64,000 nucleotides of DNA from NCBI GenBank assembly GCA_964539025.1, contig CAZIFA010000001.1:434001-498000 (forward strand), given 5' to 3'. This document shows, piece after piece, positions 33,401-42,350 of this stretch (position 1 is the first letter of the stretch; the number at the start of each line of letters is the position of its first letter). The notes under the pieces are model-generated. The model was not told the origin of the DNA. It did no database searches and saw nothing but the letters and a program-made list of their open reading frames with translations. The translations under genes and the position numbers were made by a program. Source of the DNA: Micavibrio_A sp964539025. GTDB taxonomy: Bacteria > Pseudomonadota > Alphaproteobacteria > Micavibrionales > Micavibrionaceae.

Positions 33401-36400
33401 ATGTATTTATTATGGGTGGAAATGGTGACGATTTTATTACAGGTGGTGCCGCTGATGATGCGCTTTCCGGAGAGGATGGAAATGATTTTATTGACGGACA
33501 GAGAGGTGATGACGTCATTCGAGGTCACAGGGGAGAGGATGTTCTTTACGGATATGACGGCGAAGATTATTTAGACGGCGGCATAGACGATGATGTTCTT
33601 TATGGAGGAGCAGGAGAGGACCTTTTAATAGGCGGACAAGGCAATGACGTTATGTATGGTGATGCTGCATACGATGTTGCTCAATACACGGGAGATTACG
33701 ATGAGTATAAAATAACATTCTTATCCGGTGGAAAAATACAGATTCAAGACAAAGTTGCTGGGCGAGATGGTACTGATACCTTATATGACGTCGAAGCTCT
33801 CAATTTTAGAAACATCACAGAAGTAAAATTGGACAACCCATCTCCTAGAACCGTTAATGATGTCATAGCAGTTTCGGGAACAGGTCCATACACTATTTCT
33901 AAATCGTCATTAGTGGCTAATGATGTTGATTTTCAGAGCGATACAATTTCCGTCAGGGCTGTATTAAGTGCTGTGGGTGGGGCTGTAAGTATGAGCGGTT
34001 CCAATATTATCTTTACTCCAGATCCTGCTTATGTGGGCGTAAGGTCATTCCATTATAAAATACAGGATAGCCAGAATCATCTAGGAGCAAAAGCATACGA
34101 TCCTTATTATGGGACGGATGAGGAAATGACTGGTACTGTCTTTTTAAAAGAAGCCAGCCATCCCAATGATCCTGACTTTTATGAACAATGGTTCTTAAGC
34201 GAGGCAAATATTTTACCTGTTTGGAAAGATTATACAGGGCAAGGAATTAAAGTTGGGGTCTTTGAAGAGGGGGTTATGGATGGAAAGCATGTTGATTTAA
34301 TCAACAATGTAACCCAAGCCACTATCGATGGTACGAATTATAATGAGGTATCTTCTCATAAAACATTGGTAGCAGGGATTATCGGCGCATCTAAAAATAA
34401 TGTTGGTGGGGTTGGAGTTGCCTACGATACGCTAATCGCCGATGAAAGAATGGGAGATTTTGATAGTCCAAACTACGAAGACTGGTTTATGGATTACAAT
34501 ATATTTTATGATTCTAATACCGGTGTAACTTCATATGATCCATTAAATGAGTTTAGTTCAATTTTAAATTTTCAAAATTACGATATTGTTAATAATAGTT
34601 GGCGAATTTTAAGCCCATTTTTTGGTAATTTTTACTGGGCGGAAGATTACAGTGAAATACTGCTCGAAAATGAACAAGAAGCCTTAAACTTTTCTGTTCC
34701 ATACGAAGCGGCTGCAAAAGATGGGCGTGATGGGCTTGGTACAATTATAGTTTCTGGCGCTGGTAATGATCGTACTTCTGGCGATGATACCAACCTTACC
34801 AATCAAACAAATAATCGTTTTACAATTACGGTAGGAGCAATTAATAAAGTTGCAGATTTATCTTCATTAGAACATCAAATATCCGCTTTTAGTACACCGG
34901 GATCATCCGTATTAATTTCTGCGCCAGGATCTAATATTACGTCCACATCTACATTGGTGGAGAACGCAAATGGATCAACGTATGGGAACGCTTATGAAAC
35001 CGTAGCGGGGACTTCTTTTGCTACCCCAGTTGTAAGCGGGATAATAGCTTTAATGCTGGAAGCTAATTCAAATCTGGGCTATCGCGATGTTCAGGAAATT
35101 ATTACCTATACTGCTCAAACTGTAGATGACAGTAATACGACATGGCAAATTAATGGTGCAACAAATTGGAATGGTGGTGGGCTTCATTATAGCCACGACT
35201 ATGGATATGGAGGTATTGACGCATTAGCTGCCGTACGGCTCGCCGAAACTTGGAATAATCAACAAGTTTATGCTAATACGCAAAATAAATCATACATTGC
35301 AACGCAATCAAATCTTTCTATTACTGATAATGCTACAACATACGCTACTTTCGTCACTCCCTCCGCTGATGAAATTTTAGATATTGAACATATAACTGTT
35401 GAGCTAGCTATTGTACATACAAGGCTTTCCGATCTTGTTATTACGCTTATTTCACCCGATGGCACTGAAGCTAAAATTTTGAATCATGCACCTATAGGCG
35501 ATACTCACGATCTTATGGGAGTTAATCTTACCGAAGAAGGAATTTTACATTATGGATTTGGTAATGTAACTGCATTAAATGAAAAAACTACTGGCACGTG
35601 GACATTAAAAATTCAGGACACTGTGTCAGGAGAGACAGGAACGCTTAAAAATTGGGCGCTTCACTTCTATGGAAGTGCGTCCTCAGATGATAATACTTAT
35701 ATTTATACTAATGAATATACCACTCTTACAGATACCTCGCGTCGTACACTAGATGATAGCAATGGCGATGATACTATTAATCTTTCAGCAGTAACGGGAA
35801 ATGTTAGCATCAACCTAACTGCCGGTTCTTCTTCGTCAATAGCTGGCACGGCATTCACAATATCATCTTCAACTTCTATCGAGCGTCTGATAGCTGGTGA
35901 CGGAAATGACACCCTGACTGGTAACGCGCAAAATAACTTTATCTATGGTGGACGAGGTAATGACACAATCTCAGGCGGAAATGGAAATGACTGGCTTGTA
36001 GGAACCTCCGGCAACGATAGTTTAACAGGTGGGTCCGGAACTGATAAATTTGTTGTTAGAAATGGTGATGTTGGTACTCAAACTATTGCAGACTTTAATA
36101 TTACAGATGATTTGCTGATTTTATCAGGTTTTGAAACCTTACATTCCAAAGCTGATTTAACAATTTCTCTTTCGGGGTCTAATACGCAAATACAATTGCC
36201 AAATGGACAATTGCTAATTCTCAATGGCATAAATCCAAGTAATTTAACGGATGGCCATTTCTTATTTAAAGATGGTTTTTATGTGAACGATGCCGCTTTA
36301 TCAAATGAAATATATAGCGGCACAAATGGCAATGATACGAAAACGGCTTCCGGTTCTAATCCTTACATTATGTATGGTAAGTCAGGAAATGATACGTTAA

Positions 36401-39300
36401 CGGGCGGAGGTGGTGCGGATACTATCTATGGTGATGCTGGCACCGATACCCTTGATGGAGGTTTAGGTGGTGACACGATCTACGGTGGAAATGATGAAAA
36501 TTATCTTTATGGAGGTGGCGGCAGTGACACGCTCCATCTAAATGATGGTTTAAATCATGCCTTTGGGGGAACTGGTAGTGATATTTTTGTCGTACATAAG
36601 GACTTGGTTGATAATGGGCGCATTCAGATAACGAACGGCGGAATAAGCGCATTTTTTAATGACGTTATTGATGACTTCGATTTGGCTAATGACAAAATTG
36701 ATTTAAGCAATTTTAGTCAATTGTCGCAACTGTCTGACCTCAGATTGAGTAGTTTCAATTTAAATGGCACCAATTACTTACGCGTATATATGGGCCAAAA
36801 TTTTACTGATCAGCAAATTACCCTAAAAGGAATAAGTTCTTCTTCACTTGTAAATGGTCACTTCATTTTTGCTGATGGAGAAAGCGCTGTGCCGGTTTTA
36901 CCAGCCCCAATTAAAGCGAATAGCGATAGCTTTTCTGGTCAGGAGGATGGCTCTATATCTTTTACAGTGGCTGATATTGTTACAAATGATCAGAGCACTG
37001 CATTAATAGGGACGCCTATTTATAATAAGATTATAAACGCTCCTCAGCATGGAGCTTTAACTTACGATGGTGCAGGAAATTTCTTATACAACCCTAATCA
37101 GAATTATCATGGAACAGATACTGCTACATATGAAATTAAAGATATTTATGGAGAGACTGCAACATCAATTATAAACTTCAATATTGCCTCGGTTAATGAC
37201 GCACCGGTTGCAAATAATAATGCATGGGTAACTTATAAGAATTCTCCCATAACAATTAATGTACTATCAAATGATCTAGATGTTGATAATGACTTTCTCA
37301 ACGTATTGTCTGCATCGCATGGCTCGTACGGAAGTGTGGTTATCAATGAAGACGGTACTTTAACTTATACGCCTTCAATGAATTTTATGGGGCTTGATAG
37401 TTTTACGTATAGCATAACAGATGGCAATGGTGGAACCAGCAACACAGCAACTATTAATATCACTGTTAATAATCCTGACGAACTCTTTACCGCGACTTTT
37501 GTAGATAACTATTTTGACGGTGGTAGTGGAATAGACACGGTTACTTATGCTAATGCCTCTGCAGCCGTCACGATTAACCTGGCGCAAACAACGGTACAGA
37601 CGACCGGTGGATCTGGATCTGACATATTGCTGAACATGGAAAATGTTGTTGGATCTTCTTACAATGACACTTTGGTGGGAAATACCGCAAATAACATTTT
37701 ATACGGCGGCAATGGCAACGATATAATTGCCGGAGGGGTTGGAAACGACACTCTTGAAGGCGGCATTGGTGATGACACTTACTATTTCACATCTGGTACG
37801 GATGCCATTAATGAAACCAGCGGTAGTGACGTTCTTGAGATTGACGTGGGCGTTACCGATCCTGGCCAGGTTTCATTTCTTAGATTTACAAGCGCTTTGG
37901 GTGATTTGACGGTTCATATCACCAACGTGGCGGAGACAGAAGTGCTCGGTGATATAAAAATCACCGGACATTTTTTACACGAAAATTACCAAGTGGAACA
38001 AATTCGTTATGCGCCGGGCTGGGGGTTGGCCGATCTAACCCAGACGCGTGTCTTTACTGTGAGCGATACTGTTATGAACGATATTATCTATGGTGTTGAC
38101 TATTACTTGTCAGGCAGCGCTGCGCATGAAGATGATACGTTCTTTGGCAATATTACAAATGATTATATTGCCTCTGGAGAAGGTCTAGATACAATTTTTG
38201 CAGGAGATGGCGACGATATCATCTACAGCGAAGGCGATAATGATTACATCGAAGCCGAAGACGGAAACGATATACTAAATGGCGGCACTGGAAACGATTG
38301 GCTCGATGGCGGCAGTGGAAATGATCAACTTGTAGGTTATACAGGTGATGATACCGTAATCGGCGGTACAGGCGATGATGCTTATATTTATACGTCCGGA
38401 CTAGATCTTCTATTCGAAGAGGGCGGAACAGATGTTCTAAAAATTACAGGATCCACCACCATCAATGATATTACAGTCAGTGATTTAAATTCTTTAGACA
38501 CAAAAGTTACTATGAATTCAGGTGTTAATGAGATTCAAATTCTTTATCAAAGATTCCATAGCGATAACGCCATTGAAATGATTAGTTTCGAAGATGGTTT
38601 CTACACCACTTTAACAAACTACAACTCATGGAATACTGGTGATGGCGCTGGTAACACTCTCAACGGTACGTCTGGTTCAGATACGATCATAGGAAAATCT
38701 GGAGCAGACACCTTAAGCGGAGCAGCCGGAATTGACTATATTCATGGTGGGTCCGATATAGATACCATTTATGGCGGGGCAGGAGATGATGTGTTGCATG
38801 GTGGTTCAGAAGGAGACTTCCTCTACGGGCAAGATGATGCAGATATAATCTTTGGGGGTGCTGGCGGAGACTGGATAGAAGGAGGCAATGGCATAGATGT
38901 CATTCGTGGCGGTGATGGAGATGACTCTCTTTTAGGTCAGGATGGAAATGACATTCTCTATGGAGATGCCGGGGTTGATGGTTTCCTGGGAGGCAATGGC
39001 GCAGATACCTTTGGTTTCCTGCAATCTTCCGCATTCAATGCTGTTGACACAATCTATGACTTTAATTTGACGGATGGAGATAAAATCAATATTGCTGATG
39101 TGCTTCAGGACTATGATCCACTCAGTGATCTGATAACCGATTTCGTTGAAATCACCACCAGTGGGTCAAATAGCCTTCTCAAGATCGATGTTGATGGTAC
39201 TGCTGGCGGTAGCAACTTTGTTCAGATTGCCACTATCGTTGGAGTAACATCTTTGACGGATGTATCGGCATTGGAAACATCAGGAACTTTGATTGCATAA
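30466..39300 (+). CDS. Giant RTX protein with subtilisin, P-domain, cadherin-like and type I secretion domains
   Basis: 2944 residues from ATG 30466 (AAAAGGAG upstream). Domain order: unknown N-terminus; glycine-rich hydrophobic segment (about 280-380); EF-hand-like Ca-binding region (677-800, DIDGDGI, DNDGL, DLNNDGK); RTX nonapeptides GGxGxDxxx (about 890-1065); cadherin/VCBS-like unit (1130-1220); S8 subtilisin domain (1245-1595) with His1298, Asn1434 and Ser1517 (GTSFATP) but Glu1267 where Asp is normal; proprotein-convertase P-domain (1602-1739); RTX (1760-2030); two cadherin-like units (2146-2340); RTX (2350-2846); VCA0849-type type I secretion tail (2846-2944). It is probably exported in one step to the outside and folded by calcium. 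No ABC/HlyD genes are in the window. Confidence 0.92.
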   Translation: MVDANITTLEQALEFLDQNSNISVQDLQTLVRQMQTNEGGLSTLLYNGKTVLSNGDEIFSWQIAESLGAQEGSIFKTFDQTDAGKLLKHDDFTLALNLAAGSPENSLIITQGLTNDISKNIAETAVGSVRTITGGTLNLNDVDINSAYFQKELPTLLRNTNVTDIDGYLRADLVNLYQNLSGKSISDPNLDFNALKQLQHDTIAQASLSKTLSGLSYEVDSNGHPLPGSGGKLNNVYTSAGFMEGTTGTPHAPASGANVSKFSEMTDMSHYADFGKATGIALDLLHKVGIGATLLGVYLTANEAQAAVEAGHPEKAAEIIAKFVGENVGGTVIGLGITALAAPLVAGTTGVAAVMGAVLVGGLSFAGGYFGGQASGEISAATMREVIKASKDLGIINNDIISNYDEAIEDPRDALSSLSSTQKAGLAPLLSSYGQDFLLGSGLSSGGTVVLPQELAANAGIPNIDVAKALPANSWLNDRAVAYGDGSLAYFLKNNDVIIYNYGPSLPDYVHVGRFKMTIETPDGHSSTGTFYDYVDQNGYVVHGTAVDSYFNFSTNFVGRFLTTAPASGGTEWLNGGAIIGNNYDGYMSTSVLNGNGYRNTIPSGIVTDFFRPGAGTLWDDFSNFLGLGTAANTVAQGLFNAGTIFLGFVAGGPIGAAISVMANIFAGAFSWTNLDPVVIDIDGDGIHLIQFEKSNALFDIDNDGLKESTGWVSPGDGILVRDLNNDGKINDISETFSEYYNDQTYADGLSALKTLDSNNDNFFTSADSAYSSLRIWQDIDGDGETDSGELKTLSALGITSINLNKKIETRYEIDGNAILSSTTATINGQTRDVVSANFTANPVGYEWNTVSNGIEIITEDNAGKILLLQNTTGSTINLSSLDVEAVHGNIGNDVLIGDADNNWIIGGAGNDSLIGGAGDDLLVIDYEDDLSEVDAGDGFDIVQVSGNESVNINLRDINAEVAIGGDGDDVLIGGSLSNVFIMGGNGDDFITGGAADDALSGEDGNDFIDGQRGDDVIRGHRGEDVLYGYDGEDYLDGGIDDDVLYGGAGEDLLIGGQGNDVMYGDAAYDVAQYTGDYDEYKITFLSGGKIQIQDKVAGRDGTDTLYDVEALNFRNITEVKLDNPSPRTVNDVIAVSGTGPYTISKSSLVANDVDFQSDTISVRAVLSAVGGAVSMSGSNIIFTPDPAYVGVRSFHYKIQDSQNHLGAKAYDPYYGTDEEMTGTVFLKEASHPNDPDFYEQWFLSEANILPVWKDYTGQGIKVGVFEEGVMDGKHVDLINNVTQATIDGTNYNEVSSHKTLVAGIIGASKNNVGGVGVAYDTLIADERMGDFDSPNYEDWFMDYNIFYDSNTGVTSYDPLNEFSSILNFQNYDIVNNSWRILSPFFGNFYWAEDYSEILLENEQEALNFSVPYEAAAKDGRDGLGTIIVSGAGNDRTSGDDTNLTNQTNNRFTITVGAINKVADLSSLEHQISAFSTPGSSVLISAPGSNITSTSTLVENANGSTYGNAYETVAGTSFATPVVSGIIALMLEANSNLGYRDVQEIITYTAQTVDDSNTTWQINGATNWNGGGLHYSHDYGYGGIDALAAVRLAETWNNQQVYANTQNKSYIATQSNLSITDNATTYATFVTPSADEILDIEHITVELAIVHTRLSDLVITLISPDGTEAKILNHAPIGDTHDLMGVNLTEEGILHYGFGNVTALNEKTTGTWTLKIQDTVSGETGTLKNWALHFYGSASSDDNTYIYTNEYTTLTDTSRRTLDDSNGDDTINLSAVTGNVSINLTAGSSSSIAGTAFTISSSTSIERLIAGDGNDTLTGNAQNNFIYGGRGNDTISGGNGNDWLVGTSGNDSLTGGSGTDKFVVRNGDVGTQTIADFNITDDLLILSGFETLHSKADLTISLSGSNTQIQLPNGQLLILNGINPSNLTDGHFLFKDGFYVNDAALSNEIYSGTNGNDTKTASGSNPYIMYGKSGNDTLTGGGGADTIYGDAGTDTLDGGLGGDTIYGGNDENYLYGGGGSDTLHLNDGLNHAFGGTGSDIFVVHKDLVDNGRIQITNGGISAFFNDVIDDFDLANDKIDLSNFSQLSQLSDLRLSSFNLNGTNYLRVYMGQNFTDQQITLKGISSSSLVNGHFIFADGESAVPVLPAPIKANSDSFSGQEDGSISFTVADIVTNDQSTALIGTPIYNKIINAPQHGALTYDGAGNFLYNPNQNYHGTDTATYEIKDIYGETATSIINFNIASVNDAPVANNNAWVTYKNSPITINVLSNDLDVDNDFLNVLSASHGSYGSVVINEDGTLTYTPSMNFMGLDSFTYSITDGNGGTSNTATINITVNNPDELFTATFVDNYFDGGSGIDTVTYANASAAVTINLAQTTVQTTGGSGSDILLNMENVVGSSYNDTLVGNTANNILYGGNGNDIIAGGVGNDTLEGGIGDDTYYFTSGTDAINETSGSDVLEIDVGVTDPGQVSFLRFTSALGDLTVHITNVAETEVLGDIKITGHFLHENYQVEQIRYAPGWGLADLTQTRVFTVSDTVMNDIIYGVDYYLSGSAAHEDDTFFGNITNDYIASGEGLDTIFAGDGDDIIYSEGDNDYIEAEDGNDILNGGTGNDWLDGGSGNDQLVGYTGDDTVIGGTGDDAYIYTSGLDLLFEEGGTDVLKITGSTTINDITVSDLNSLDTKVTMNSGVNEIQILYQRFHSDNAIEMISFEDGFYTTLTNYNSWNTGDGAGNTLNGTSGSDTIIGKSGADTLSGAAGIDYIHGGSDIDTIYGGAGDDVLHGGSEGDFLYGQDDADIIFGGAGGDWIEGGNGIDVIRGGDGDDSLLGQDGNDILYGDAGVDGFLGGNGADTFGFLQSSAFNAVDTIYDFNLTDGDKINIADVLQDYDPLSDLITDFVEITTSGSNSLLKIDVDGTAGGSNFVQIATIVGVTSLTDVSALETSGTLIA

Positions 39301-39611
39301 AATACGTTCAGAAAATTTATAATAGATCCTGATCGGTATTTTGATAGTTAATTTTCTATTAATAAATATTGCTCGACCTGTTTTAGGGGCATACATCAAA
39401 AATATATTGCGGCAAAGATTCATGTAGTGATACATTGAGTATGTAGGCGGTGGCCATAGTCACTCAGGGGTTTATCCCATGCCTAGCAATATGAGATATA
39501 AAATCACAAAAATTTGAATTCATGCGTCCCCGAAGTGCCGGAGGGTGTCGTTTATTCGCGGCTTTTCGCTGTGTGTCCGGCTTTTTTAACCTGCTCTTTG
39601 GAGAACTCTAA
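39301..39611. other. Leader region of the primase gene
   Basis: 311 bases without a gene. The last part is GC-richer and structured: GCCGGA (39537-39542) can pair with TCCGGC (39576-39581), followed by six T (39582-39587), 24 bases before the primase ATG. The loop is long (33 bases) with a small inner GCG/CGC stem, so it is a weak terminator or attenuator candidate. Before it the DNA is AT-rich. Confidence 0.45.
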
Positions 39612-41762
39612 ATGAATACCAATACTAATTTTTCTACCAGCCATCTGATTGATCGCCCGCAAATGATGTTAGACGAAGCCCTTTATATGGCCGCATACAT
39701 GAAAAAGCCCATTTTTCCTGTCAGTTCACAACCCGGCAGTAAAAAGCCGCTTGTCGCCGGAGGATTTAAGGCTGCTACAACCGATCCCGAAATAATCCAA
39801 CAATGGTTTGGCCAAACTTATCGAGGGGCTATGATCGGTCTGCCTACAGGTCAAATAACAGGTCTTCTTGCTATCGATGTTGATATGAAGAATGGAAAAG
39901 ACGGCCTTCAATCTCTTCGTATCTGGGAGGATGAGAACGGAGTATTGCCGGATACTCTCACCGTCAAAACGCCTACGGGTGGTTACCATTTAATATACGA
40001 ACTTCCAGAAGGAGTTCATATCCCTTGTGGCGTGTCGGTCTTGGGTGAGGGTATAGATATTCGTGCAGACGGTGGATATGTCGTTGCGCTAGGCTCTATT
40101 AATGAGGCATGGGAAAGTTACAGTTTTGATTCTGAAGAATATGTACCTGTTTCTCAAGCTCCGCAGTTTCTTTTAAACTTTCTAGTATCTAAAAAATTTA
40201 AGAAAGAACCCATTGTTATAGATGGAGTTATTCCTGAAGGTCGTCGTAACAGTAGCTTGTTCAGATTTTTAAGCAGTTGTTATGGTTTGGGCATGACTTC
40301 TCGTGATCTGTTAGAGAGGATCGCGCAAACTATCAACCCTATACTATGTAAGCCCCCTATGTCCGAAGAAGAGGTGAGCCGAATTGTCGAAAGCGTTTTT
40401 AGATATGAACCTTCATATTCTTTTGATGCTATGGGTAATGCTGACCGTTTTGCAGACAGGTATTGTGACTTTGTAAAGTGTATCAATGGAAAAGATTGGT
40501 TTGTTTATGACAGCGGTATTTATGTGCCCGATGTCACAAAACAGACTAACGAAATGGCAAAGGTAATAGCCAGAGATATTGAGGCTGAAGCAAAGCACGC
40601 TATGGCTGCGCCGGACAATTGTTTGGATGATGATATAAAGAAGGCTTTAAACAAGCTAGCAAAGACTACGAAAAACAGTCCTTTGACTATGCTTCCATTA
40701 GCGGCAAGTGACCCCCGTATATCTATTGATCCCAAGCTGTACGACCAAGAGCCTCATTTTCTAAATTGCAAGAACTGTATTGTCGATCTGAATACGGGAG
40801 AGCGTTTGGACCATGATCCCAAATTCCTTATGACACGCCAATGCAATGCAAATTTTGATACGAACGCAAAAACTGAAAGATGGAATGCATTTTTGTCTTA
40901 TGCGATGGAAGAAGACCAGGAAATGGTAAATTTCTTAGCTAGATTATACGGCGGTGTCGGCTTATATGGAGGAAATCCGGATCATGTAATGGCGATTATT
41001 TTTGGCCATGGTCGTAATGGCAAATCTATCTTTATTGAAGCACTGCGCTATGTAATGGGGTCCTATTCTGATGTTATACGTCAGGAAGTGCTTATGGCCC
41101 GAACAACTCAAAATATAGGCCATGATATTGCAGATTTAAAAGGGGCGCGATTTCTTTCTGCAAGCGAAACACCGCCGGGCGCTAGATTAAACGGGTCGGT
41201 AATTAAACACCTTACAGGCGGCGATATGATGAAAGGTCGTCATATTTATCAGAATTCCGTGACGTTTCCTTGTGAAGGACTTATTAGCCTCGTAACGAAT
41301 TGGGAGCCTGAAATTGAGGCAGGGGATGCCGCCCTGAAAGCGCGCCTACTTTTTATCAAGTTTGGGCGTGTTGTGCCTAAGGAAAAACAAAATGTACGCT
41401 TGGCTGATGAGTTGAAGCAGGAAGCTGACGGAATTTTGGCGTGGTTGGTTCGGGGTCGTTTGGACTATTTAAAACAGGGCCTGAATGTTCCTCAACGAGT
41501 GTGGGATGAAACACGGCAATACAATACAGATATGGATTCTTTCGAGAATTTTATTACTTCGGAATGTATTCTTGATCCTTTAGTGAAAGAACAAGCTAAA
41601 GATATATATAACAGATATAGAAATTGCCTTGTGACGCAATGGGAAGGCAAGAATATGCTTACTGAAGTTAAGTTTTATAAATTACTGGAGAGAAGCTTTC
41701 CTAAAAAGAAAGTGAATGGAAAATCTTATTATCATGGGATTAAATTGATTCCTACAAACTAA
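39612..41762 (+). CDS. Replication protein: Prim-Pol primase fused to D5-type SF3 helicase
   Basis: 716 residues. The N-terminal bifunctional primase/polymerase domain (about residues 20-190) has LLAIDVDMKNGKDG (DxD metal site) and TPTGGYHLIYELP. A primase C-terminal helical part follows (GRRNSSLFRFLSSCYGLG, PMSEEEVSRIVESVFRY). The C-terminal part is a D5_N/SF3 helicase: Walker A GHGRNGKSIF (about residues 474-483), ASETPPGARLNGSVIKHLTGGD, and VTNWEPEIEAGD. Such proteins start and unwind DNA at the origin of P4-like satellites and plasmids, so this element can probably replicate when excised. Walker A and metal residues are intact. Confidence 0.92.
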   Translation: MNTNTNFSTSHLIDRPQMMLDEALYMAAYMKKPIFPVSSQPGSKKPLVAGGFKAATTDPEIIQQWFGQTYRGAMIGLPTGQITGLLAIDVDMKNGKDGLQSLRIWEDENGVLPDTLTVKTPTGGYHLIYELPEGVHIPCGVSVLGEGIDIRADGGYVVALGSINEAWESYSFDSEEYVPVSQAPQFLLNFLVSKKFKKEPIVIDGVIPEGRRNSSLFRFLSSCYGLGMTSRDLLERIAQTINPILCKPPMSEEEVSRIVESVFRYEPSYSFDAMGNADRFADRYCDFVKCINGKDWFVYDSGIYVPDVTKQTNEMAKVIARDIEAEAKHAMAAPDNCLDDDIKKALNKLAKTTKNSPLTMLPLAASDPRISIDPKLYDQEPHFLNCKNCIVDLNTGERLDHDPKFLMTRQCNANFDTNAKTERWNAFLSYAMEEDQEMVNFLARLYGGVGLYGGNPDHVMAIIFGHGRNGKSIFIEALRYVMGSYSDVIRQEVLMARTTQNIGHDIADLKGARFLSASETPPGARLNGSVIKHLTGGDMMKGRHIYQNSVTFPCEGLISLVTNWEPEIEAGDAALKARLLFIKFGRVVPKEKQNVRLADELKQEADGILAWLVRGRLDYLKQGLNVPQRVWDETRQYNTDMDSFENFITSECILDPLVKEQAKDIYNRYRNCLVTQWEGKNMLTEVKFYKLLERSFPKKKVNGKSYYHGIKLIPTN

Positions 41763-41776
41763 GTTTCTGTTGGGTG

Positions 41777-41816
41777 GCAGAGGGTGTAGAGGGTTTCTCC
41801 CCCTCTGCACTTTTTA
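41777..41816 (+). terminator. Terminator after the primase-helicase gene
   Basis: GCAGAGGG (41777-41784) pairs with CCCTCTGC (41801-41808), followed by a T-rich tail. Confidence 0.75.
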
Positions 41817-41873
41817 TTTTATTTATATATTTTTAAAAATTCTAATAATTAGAAAAAACCATCTACACCCTCT
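41779..41873. other. Possible replication origin: inverted 12-mers around an AT-rich tract
   Basis: AGAGGGTGTAGA (41779-41790) and its perfect reverse complement TCTACACCCTCT (41862-41873) flank about 71 bases that are very rich in A and T. This lies directly after the replication gene. Binding-site pairs next to an AT-rich melting zone are common in origins, but no proof is visible. Confidence 0.4.
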
Positions 41874-41962
41874 ACGAAATTACGCCCCTTTAAAAAGTGT
41901 TGTTTGGATGGATTCATATATGAGAGAATGGATGTAGTAATTATTAGAGCGCAGGAAAGCTT

Positions 41963-42310
41963 ATGCCTAAAATAGATTCCCACAATTTGAATGCTGATTG
42001 GAGCCAATACGAGCGCAGGCCACCATGGGGATATGTTACGAGCGCAGAACTAGCCGAGGTTCTCGGAGTTCATATTCAAACAATATCCAATTGGAAGTTG
42101 CGCGGGATTCTGCCTGAGCCGGATCGGTTAAAAGGCAATAGGAACCGATACCGCATATCGGCTATAAAATCATGGCTTGAAGCCAGAGATGAGTCTTCTG
42201 TGACCTGGGATTGGATAAGAAGGTACTTGCCTGCTTCGGTTAAGAACCTAGAGGAAGCGGAGTACCTTGTTCAATATTGTTACAGTATTTTTGAAGTAGA
42301 ACGCGCCTAA
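41963..42310 (+). CDS. Excisionase/MerR-like helix-turn-helix protein
   Basis: 115 residues. The central part is a winged-helix HTH_17/MerR-type domain (YVTSAELAEVLGVHIQTISNWKLRGILPEPDRLKGNRNRYRISAIKSWLEAR). In integrative elements such AlpA/Xis-like proteins direct excision or control the integrase gene. It has no effector-binding domain. Upstream is the AT-rich candidate origin; downstream is the structured RNA. Role in excision is inference from type and place. Confidence 0.75.
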   Translation: MPKIDSHNLNADWSQYERRPPWGYVTSAELAEVLGVHIQTISNWKLRGILPEPDRLKGNRNRYRISAIKSWLEARDESSVTWDWIRRYLPASVKNLEEAEYLVQYCYSIFEVERA

Positions 42311-42319
42311 ATCTTTCAT

Positions 42320-42348
42320 TTGACGCTGGAATCGTAGTGGCTTAATCT
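42320..42348 (+). promoter_or_regulatory. Sigma-70-like promoter of the structured RNA
   Basis: TTGACG (42320-42325), 17 bases, TAATCT (42343-42348). Predicted start is near 42355, at the beginning of the folded region. Confidence 0.65.
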
Positions 42349-42350
42349 CA

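Noticed and set aside
32497..39000. Regular DNA periodicity resembling a CRISPR array or tandem DNA repeat
   Set aside because: It is protein-level repetition of RTX nonapeptides (GGxGxDxxx); units vary at the DNA level and there are no spacers.
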